From Gnomoniopsis sp. IMI 355080 (Eukaryota > Ascomycota > Sordariomycetes > Diaporthales > Gnomoniaceae), in contig JAPEVC010000041.1 in assembly GCA_027946555.1 (NCBI GenBank), forward strand, positions 62,001 to 126,000: a stretch of 64,000 nt of DNA. Direction: 5' to 3'. The first letter of the stretch is position 1, and the number at the start of each line of letters is the position of its first letter. The notes below the pieces were generated by a model. It made no database searches. It saw only the letters and a list, made by a program, of their open reading frames with translations, and had not been told where the DNA came from. This document shows, one piece after another, positions 57,143 to 64,000 of the stretch. The position numbers and the translations under genes are program-made.

Positions 57143-58882
57143 ATGCCGGAGCCTGTCGAGCAGCCCGTCGAGGCGATCTCAAATGGGATCAACGGACACA
57201 AGCCTCGCACACCCAGCACGACCGCCCTCTCTTTGACCGAATACTCTGCCGACCCAAAGCTCGATGCCTCAAACACCTCCTCTCGCGTGCGCGACATTGT
57301 GCCCCCCGAATTAATGCTCCCCAATGGTCACCCAGACTATCTCCGCCTTATACTGACCTCGAAAGTCTACGAGGTCTGCCAGGAAACCACTCTCGCCCCG
57401 GCCGTCAACCTCAGCAACCGCCTCGAATGCAATGTGCTCTTGAAGCGCGAAGATGAACACCCCGTCTTTAGCTTCAAGCTACGCGGAGCCTACAACAAGA
57501 TGGCACACCTCTCCCAAGATCAGAGTTGGCGCGGGGTAGTGTGCTGCTCCGCCGGCAACCACGCCCAGGGCGTCGCCTACAGTGCGCGCAAGCTTCGTAT
57601 TCCCGCGACTATTATCATGCCCGAGGGCACGCCGAGTATCAAACACCTCAACGTGTCACGCCTGGGAGGACATGTCGTGTTACATGGGGCAGACTTTGAT
57701 GCTGCCAAGGAGGAGTGTGCAAGGAGAGAAATGCAGGATCACTTGATCAACATTCCGCCGTTCGATGATCCGTATGTCATTGCTGGCCAGGGCACCATTG
57801 GTATGGAGCTTCTGCGCCAAACCAATCTGCAGAAGCTGGAGGCCATCTTCTGCTGTGTGGGTGGAGGAGGTCTTCTCGCAGGTGTGGGCGTCTACGTCAA
57901 GCGTATCGCGCCCCACGTCAAGGTCATTGGCGTTGAGACCCACGACGCAAATGCTCTAGCGCAATCTCTCGCCAAAGGTGAGCGCGTTGTTCTCAACGAA
58001 GTCGGTCTCTTTGCCGACGGTGCAGCCGTCAAGCAAGTCGGCGAGGAAACTTTCCGCATCTGCCAGGAGGTTGTCGACGAAATCATCCAGGTCACTACCG
58101 ACGAGACCTGCGCCGCCATCAAAGACGTCTTTGAAGACACACGCTCCATTGTTGAGCCTGCGGGTGCACTCGCCATTGCCGGGCTGAAGAAGTATGTGGC
58201 TTCGAATCCCAGCGTGGACCCTTCGCGGTCGCTGGTTGCCATCACGAGCGGTGCCAACATGAACTTTGACCGTCTACGCTTCGTCGCGGAGCGCGCCAAC
58301 GTTGGCGCCGGGAAGGAGGTCCTCCTGTCATGTCACATCCCCGAGCGACCCGGTTCGTTCGCAAAGCTCATCGCTGCCATTCAGCCGCAGGCTGTCACTG
58401 AGTTCAGCTATCGCTACACAGCTTCCTCAGGGGCTAACGTGTTGTTGGGTCTGAGTCTCGTCGCCCCCGCGTCGCAACGCACACAGGAACTTGGTGGTTT
58501 AATGCATCGCATTGAGTCGATAGGCAAAAATGATGAGGATGGCCAATTCTCTGTTACAGACCTCTCGGGTGACGAGCTGGCCAAAAGTCATGTGCGCTAC
58601 TTGGTTGGTGGTACGTCTAATGTTCCCGATGAGAGGCTTTACATGTTCAACTTCCCCGAGAGGCCCGGTGCTTTGGACAAATTCTTGTCTACACTGCGTC
58701 CGAAGTACAATATCAGCTTATTCCAGTACCGGAACTCTGGTGGAGATATTGCCAAAATTTTGGCTGGAATCTTGTGTCCAGGGGGCGAGGTTGGGGAGCT
58801 AGAGCTATTCCTGAAGGAGATTGGGTACTCATGGATAGACTGCACCGATTCGCCTGTCTTCAAGACATTTTTGAGAAGCTGA
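57143..58882 (+). CDS. ILV1: Threonine dehydratase (threonine deaminase), mitochondrial
   Basis: 579 aa, intron-free. PLP enzyme that converts L-threonine to 2-oxobutanoate, the first step of isoleucine synthesis, usually in mitochondria. The PLP Lys is in SFKLRGAYNK (Lys112). AGNHAQGVA and the GGGGLLAGV glycine loop bind the cofactor phosphate, and a serine near AITSGAN closes the site. Two ACT-like regulatory domains occupy the C-terminal 200 residues (SCHIPERPGSFAKL and MFNFPERPGALDKF), where isoleucine and valine act in the family. The N-terminus is not strongly basic, so a mitochondrial presequence is not obvious. The frame stays open for 26 codons upstream without an ATG, which leaves room for an upstream start or 5' exon. 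Length is normal for fungi. Confidence 0.95.
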   Translation: MPEPVEQPVEAISNGINGHKPRTPSTTALSLTEYSADPKLDASNTSSRVRDIVPPELMLPNGHPDYLRLILTSKVYEVCQETTLAPAVNLSNRLECNVLLKREDEHPVFSFKLRGAYNKMAHLSQDQSWRGVVCCSAGNHAQGVAYSARKLRIPATIIMPEGTPSIKHLNVSRLGGHVVLHGADFDAAKEECARREMQDHLINIPPFDDPYVIAGQGTIGMELLRQTNLQKLEAIFCCVGGGGLLAGVGVYVKRIAPHVKVIGVETHDANALAQSLAKGERVVLNEVGLFADGAAVKQVGEETFRICQEVVDEIIQVTTDETCAAIKDVFEDTRSIVEPAGALAIAGLKKYVASNPSVDPSRSLVAITSGANMNFDRLRFVAERANVGAGKEVLLSCHIPERPGSFAKLIAAIQPQAVTEFSYRYTASSGANVLLGLSLVAPASQRTQELGGLMHRIESIGKNDEDGQFSVTDLSGDELAKSHVRYLVGGTSNVPDERLYMFNFPERPGALDKFLSTLRPKYNISLFQYRNSGGDIAKILAGILCPGGEVGELELFLKEIGYSWIDCTDSPVFKTFLRS

Positions 58883-60464
58883 AAGACGTGAGCGGTTTCG
58901 TTGGCTTGGCCGCATCTGGCCTTCTACGGCGTTCCACTGGGCTCTATCACCGTCAGCCCGAACTCCTGAAGTTGAAAGCCAAAAGAAAACATCGCAGGAG
59001 CAAGCTAGTTGCAAAGCATTGCCCTTCCGGGCTTGCAAGTCTGCCAACCCACTCGCCGACCTGGCGCTTGCGAAGAAACTCGTGCGAGCTTTGGACATTG
59101 TCCGTTACGTAAGCACCGGTCGACCCGAATTTTCTCACAACGCAGAACATGCCCTGCTTGACCCTGAAAATACTTGCGCAAGTGGGGGGCAAATTGTCCA
59201 AGCTGAAGAAGGGGATTTGAATGTCGATCAATGGTTGAGCCTCAATTGGGCTGGTAGCAGGGACCGGTTGCTGTTAGCCTTGAGGATGGCGTGCGGATGA
59301 TAGGGCAAATGGGGTCAACATTCGACCGCCTAAGACTGAGATCTCGGCAATCGATCATCGTACGGACAGCTCTTCAAACTGGTCAACACCAGTGCCTAAT
59401 AAACAAATGCGATCAAGGTTCGCTGAAGCTCCGCAACTGGTGACTGGCTTACAGAGGCCAGCAGTGCGGTCAGAATCGAGGTACACTCATTATCGAGGTT
59501 GTGATTAGCAGGGTGCATATGCCCTCTCCTATTCATGGAGTGCATTTTCAGGAAGACTGCTTTGGGAGTGCGCGTTCAATGTCATTAAGCCAAACTACGT
59601 TAGTAACCAGCCGCACCCTAGATTCCAAAGCTGCAACCCGGAATCCGCCCCCGGCGAGCTCCCAAGTTGGCGATCTGCAATCTCCACCAAATCAAGAGTC
59701 CCAATTCGATGGTCTGGGCTCGCAAGTGAAGGACCCAACGTCACTATGTGATCCCGAGAAAGCGGCATGACATCCAACGTAGCTTATGCTTGCAAAGGCT
59801 GGTTAAACCGACAAGGTGATGTGGCTCAGTCCATGACGGGCCAATACTATTGAAACTGAGCAGCCTCACGCGGTTCGGTAGGTAGTGCCTTGGGCCCAGC
59901 CAACCAGAACACCAATCTCCTCAGCAATCATAATGCTGTCAAAGGCAAATGCGCTTTTCTTTTCTCTCTCGATGGTCCCGAGATCGAGTTGTTTGAGCGT
60001 GAAATAGAGTGAGTGCTCGTTGACAAGGTACCCACCAGATTAACCGTGGTCCGTCCGGAGACTGAACTGTAAACAGGTAGAGGGACCGCAAGTCAATTGC
60101 CCGTATAAAGAAAATCTTGCTTGAGTAGATGGCAGTACAAAAAAGTGAAAATTCACCTCTAAGGTTCCTTACAAGCAGTAGTCATCACCACAATAGCTCC
60201 GGAGACTATGGCTCCCGCCTCTTCCCAGCGGCACAGGAGCTATACCCCTGGCAGTTAGCGATGGGTCGCGTTTTGATGGAGGCTACTATAGCATGCATAC
60301 TAGCCGATATCCTCGGTAGAGGCAGTAGGCGTTCGGATGCTGTTTGATTTATTATCTATTGATATATGAGCCAGACAAGATCTTCGAGTCGGCAGGTGAA
60401 ACTAGACAACGGTCATTCACTTTTGTTGCTTCTGCGGCTCGGAAGCCGGATCTGATTCGCAAGC
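58883..60464. other. Intergenic, no gene seen
   Basis: 1.6 kb between two plus-strand genes. ORFs there have no domain features. Confidence 0.5.
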
Positions 60465-62191
60465 ATGGTCGTCACGCCGTTGAATCTGACCACGGTGCCA
60501 GCATGTGGTGTAAGTCCTATTCATTTACCTACCTTCTGATACAGGATGACCACATTGATGACGGCCGCCAATTGACAATGCGTTTAGCTCTCTTGTCTTG
60601 CCGACGGGCTCTCGCTCACGGCCTGCGCAACGTCGAATACCACCTGCCTGTGCCTCGACCAAGCTTTTACCGCTTCCGTTGCGGCATGTACGATGGACAA
60701 TTGCACCGTTAAGGAACAGCTGTGTGAGTAACCACCTCACCAGAAAAGAGAACGGGGGCGGGAGAGAAGAGGAATGATTCAGCGATCTGCTCTTGTACCA
60801 AAAATCTCACACAAAATAGTAACACAGCGAGCGACTTCCATTTCCTGTGATGTCCAATATCAGGACACAACAATCGACCTGAAGATTGTTCTCGTGACGC
60901 TCTTCGCCTTTCAGTCTGTCTTCTTCCTGCTGCGAATGGCTTCTCGGGCCACGCGGCTCGCTCCATGGGGACGGGATGATACGACCATCGTTATTGCATG
61001 GGTATGTTTACATGAGGAAGGATGACATATATATATATATATATGAAATGAGTGTCTGAGTGCCTCTGACCTATTCACAGATCTTCAGCCTCGGCTTCCT
61101 GGGCAGCAACATCCATGGTCCGTCATCTTTCTAAGCCTCTCTCCGTGTTCATTCTTGGCGTTATTAACCCGCCTCCCATCTACAGAAACCACCATCGGCG
61201 TCGGTAAGCCCTCCTGGGCGCGGTCGTTTTGGCAAATAGAGCAAAGTCTCTTCGACTTGTTCATCTCTACCATGTTCTACGTCCTCGAGCTTGGCTTCAT
61301 CAAGATATCCATATGCTTTCTCTACATGCGCATCTTCCCGGGCAAAATATTCCAACGAATCATGTGGGCAACACAGGTGCTCATCGCAAGCGCCACTGCG
61401 GCTTTCTTTTTCATGGGGTTCGCGCAGTGCCAGCCGTTCAGCGCCTATTGGACGGACTGGGATGGCATGCGATCCGGGCGTTGCTTCAACATCAACCGCT
61501 ACGCATATGCATTTGCCTCTGTTCATATTGCGCTTGACGTGTTGATACTGGTCTTGCCGACCATTCAGGTGTGGAAGCTGAACATGACGTGGAAGAAGAA
61601 GATTGAGGTGACTTTTATGTTCTCCTTTGGCGTCCTTTTGACGGTAATCAGCATCTTTCGTCTGAGCACACTTGAATGGATTGCCAAAAATCATTTTAAT
61701 ATGCGTAAGTCAAAAGAACCGCCTTATACGTGCAGTGCTTGATCGTGTTGTTGACCCATCCTGCATCCACAGCAGGTATCCTCTACGCCACCACTATCTG
61801 GACTGCCTCCGAGCTCGCCACCGGCATGTTTGTGGCTTGCGTTCCTGCGGCGCGCATCTTCATCTTGTATTATGCAGGCATCGCCCTGGCCGCAACCGGT
61901 CTATCGCGATCCGGATCAAGTCAACTGGCTCTACACGACAAGAATTCTGCCTTTTCGAGTGCTCCAGAGCGCCATGCAAGTAATGGTAGAGGCAACCCAC
62001 CGGCGAGTGAGTTCAAGTTGCCGATGCCATCGTTGGGTGGGATGCGGCTGTCGAGCAGCATCGTGCGAGAGCTGCGGCGGAGCACGAGTGAGGAGCAACT
62101 TATTGGGCATTCACTGGTGGAGCTTGACAGCGTGACCGTGGTGGCCTCGAAAGACGAGATGGACAACAAGACTAAAGGTTGGGCTAGTTAG
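60465..62191 (+). CDS. CFEM-domain, PTH11-type rhodopsin-like membrane receptor
   Basis: About 444 aa from exons 60465-60509, 60588-60723, 60820-61001, 61081-61117 (37 nt), 61186-61704 and 61776-62191. The first two exons encode a CFEM domain: VPACGLSCLADGL, then ACATSNTTCLCLDQAF, AACTMDNC and VKEQL, with the cysteine pattern C-x3-C...C-x6-C-x-C...C-x4-C. It then runs into a rhodopsin-like (DUF/PF20684-type) region with seven membrane helices, including WARSFWQIEQSLFDLFISTMFY, FIKISICFLYMRIF and ALDVLILVLPTIQVWKL. The C-terminal tail is cytosolic, Ser-rich. Such receptors sense surface or host cues in ascomycetes. No N-terminal signal peptide is visible from the 60465 start, so a missing 5' exon is possible. 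The intron after exon 3 contains an (AT)n run. Confidence 0.82.
61027..61044. repeat. AT dinucleotide microsatellite in an intron
   Basis: About nine AT units inside the third intron of the CFEM receptor gene, between 61002 and 61080. Confidence 0.8.
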
Positions 62192-62526
62192 ATTATTCAA
62201 CGTTCTGCGCTACCTCTCAAAATACGTGAATCGTGTCATTCAGACCTTGTGCGTTCCATATATGTTCTTGAAATACCTGTGATTCCCACAGAACACATCT
62301 CAAATAGAAGTTTCCTTGTCTTGACTTGACCACCTGGGCAGTGGTTCTACTATAGGTACTCAACAGACAGTTTCCATCATCCCAAAGCGAAGACCGCTTC
62401 AACATACTATCTTCTGAACAAGAGTCTCATCAGGCTGCTCTGCTAGAGATCCTGTAGGTTGCGTTCCGGAGTGAGTAGAAACAGAGTAGTACTTGTATTA
62501 TTTCTGAGCAGGTAAATTCATTCACA
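62192..62526. other. Intergenic, no gene seen
   Basis: 335 bp between the receptor gene and the tRNA. No coding signs. Confidence 0.5.
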
Positions 62527-62598
62527 GCCCGCTTGGCTCAGTGGTAGAGCGTGTCACTAGTAATGACAAGGTCATTGGTTCGATTCCAATAGTGGGCA
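62527..62598 (+). tRNA. tRNA-Thr (anticodon AGT)
   Basis: 72-nt cloverleaf without intron. The acceptor stem pairs GCCCGCT with AGTGGGC (one G-T wobble) and is followed by discriminator A. The D-arm region is GGCTCAGTGGTAGAGC. The anticodon stem TGTCA/TGACA encloses the loop CTAGTAA, giving anticodon AGT (read as IGT) for threonine. The T-arm has GGTTCGATTCC. CCA is not encoded, as in eukaryotes. Confidence 0.93.
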
Positions 62599-62730
62599 AT
62601 TAACATGGTTAATTGCCTCTGATTGCTTTTGTTTTGTTTCATTTTGGCTCGCTTGTGACATTCGGTGATGTTGAGAATTGTCCAAGAGTATGTGTAGTGT
62701 GAAGGCCAAACTCACTGGCTGCTCCTTCCT

Positions 62731-63365
62731 TCACTCAATCTGCCTAACTTTCCCCGTCTCCACCTCATACACCCATCCCGAAATCGCAATATCCTTCGGC
62801 ACCGCACTCTGCTTCTTCAAAAACGCAAGATCCTCCTTCACGGCCTCCTCGACGTTTGCAAACGGCAAGAAATCCAACGTCGCAATCTCGGCCGCCGCCG
62901 TGCCGCCCAGCGTCTGCGACACGAGCGCGTGCGCGTCCTCGTTGGTGAACGTCAGCATGCCGCACCCCGTGTGCTTCACCAACAAGATCTCGCGCGTTCC
63001 CAGGAGTTGCTGGGAGATGAGGATGCTGCGGAGGGCGTCGCGCGCGCTGCCGCCGGCGTTGCGGATGACGTGTGCGTCGCCAATGTCGATGCCAAAGGCT
63101 GTCGAGGGAATGATGCGCGCGTCCATGCATGTCTTTTTGTTTGTTTTTTTATTATGAGAAGTTAAAAAGGTGAGAGTACATACACAACAACCCCGTTCTT
63201 GTACAGTTTTGGGGCGAAAAGTTGGATGGGGGTGATTTGAGGCAAAAATGGACATACCACGACGAGATATTTCTTTGCTGGTGGGAGCGGCAGATCGCCA
63301 TGTTTGAAGTTGCTGGCGTAGGCCTCATTCTTCTCCTTCAAATTTTGGACGGTCGGAGTGGCCAT
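62731..63365 (-). CDS. Beta-class carbonic anhydrase
   Basis: 169 aa from exons 63258-63365 and 62731-63132, in phase (LVV then TCMDAR). Zinc enzyme for CO2/bicarbonate interconversion. Ligands are Cys38, Asp40 (in CMDAR), His90 and Cys93 (in KHTGCGM). IRNAGG at residues 59-64 is the conserved strand. The short length and the lack of a long N-terminal extension match the small clade of beta-CA (Rv1284-like, also found in fungi). No targeting signal is apparent, so cytosolic location is likely. It is convergent with the tRNA gene. Confidence 0.93.
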
Positions 63366-64000
63366 ATTGAGGCGCTGAAATAAGAGCCTGTGTGAGCTGA
63401 CCAGGGGTGGATGAATTCGTAGTGTATAATGTGGTAGGTTGTCAAGTGCACTTTTTGACGTGATTGCGATCTATGAAAGTCTTCTGACGGAAATAACCTG
63501 ACCTGAATGCCTTGAGCTGAAGGCGATCGATGCTATGGTATTCATGGCAATCTAGTGAAGAGAAGAACCATTTCAGGTAGGTATGACACCATCGCCGCGT
63601 CAAATTACCTTCTTTGAGACATAAACGGCGATCCAGCTCCAATCATCATCGCCACAGATCGACATTCCTCCACCCCGAAATCCCCGAACAGCAACTGAAA
63701 ATCGGGGTTGGATACGACTTTCTTGTGTGTCCTGTGCTTTGTTGTCGGTGTGCGGAAGTGGTCTATGCCATTTTGTGAGGTAGCCATACAATCAGGGCTA
63801 CAAGTTTTCAACAATTCAACGGCGCACATAAGTGACGAGCACACATTCAAGATGATCTGGTATTCAGCTTGCAATGAAGAGAATGATTACAAACGATAGT
63901 AGATGATAAGCTGGGTATGTAATGAGAACTAGAGCTTCATCCGGACCTCTGGGTCTCCAGAGTCATTCGATAGAAGCAGCCTTCCTGGTTGGTGAGTGAG
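63366..64000. other. Promoter side of carbonic anhydrase to right edge, no gene seen
   Basis: 635 bp. Short overlapping ORFs without domains, no gene supported. Confidence 0.5.

Noticed and set aside
1..64000. CRISPR arrays, insertion sequences, rRNA or bacterial operon signals
   Set aside because: None seen; the gene structure is fungal throughout.

Overview
The window is a piece of a filamentous ascomycete genome (Pezizomycotina). The evidence is short spliceosomal introns (mostly 45-130 nt, GT-AG with CTRAC-like branch sites), fungal-only families (Zn2Cys6 regulators, a CFEM/PTH11-type receptor, an Rtc5 TLDc protein, a DUF1769 protein), an intron-free threonine dehydratase and a tRNA-Thr(AGT). 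I cannot name the genus. Exon joins are my own reading of splice sites, checked by reading frame and family continuity; they are not experimental.

Region A, 1 to about 34.5 kb, is a dense block of tailoring or catabolic genes with a regulator at its left edge: Zn2Cys6 regulator (cut by the window edge), salicylate-hydroxylase-like FAD monooxygenase, P450, short-chain dehydrogenase, phenol-hydroxylase-type FAD monooxygenase, a second P450, a seven-helix membrane protein that resembles the AveC spirocyclase family, SnoaL-like protein, vicinal-oxygen-chelate (extradiol dioxygenase-like) protein, second SnoaL-like protein, acetoacetyl-CoA-synthetase-like ligase, NtaA/DszA-type FMN monooxygenase, MDR reductase, UNC93-like transporter, Baeyer-Villiger monooxygenase and cupin. 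No PKS, NRPS, terpene synthase or prenyltransferase is visible. The block is therefore either the tailoring arm of a cluster whose core enzyme lies left of position 1, or a catabolic cluster. Ring hydroxylation, Baeyer-Villiger insertion, a possible ring-cleaving VOC enzyme, a ligase for a beta-keto acid and a reductase could form a degradative path for a cyclic (terpenoid, steroid-like or aromatic) substrate. The mix of intron-rich P450s with intron-free, bacterial-looking genes suggests a composite origin.

Region B, about 34.5 to 46.6 kb, holds a long gene-poor stretch and then conserved genes: F-box protein, DUF1769 protein and Rtc5. Region C, 46.6 to 53.9 kb, is a second small group: P450, a large Zn2Cys6 regulator and a divergent FAD monooxygenase that share a promoter with a striking TACC/AGGT repeat. 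Region D, 54 to 64 kb, is mostly housekeeping: Rcf1/HIG1 protein, threonine dehydratase (ILV1) with a small upstream ORF, a CFEM receptor, tRNA-Thr and a beta-carbonic anhydrase. A dispersed palindrome (TACCTAGGTA and relatives) occurs across the whole window.
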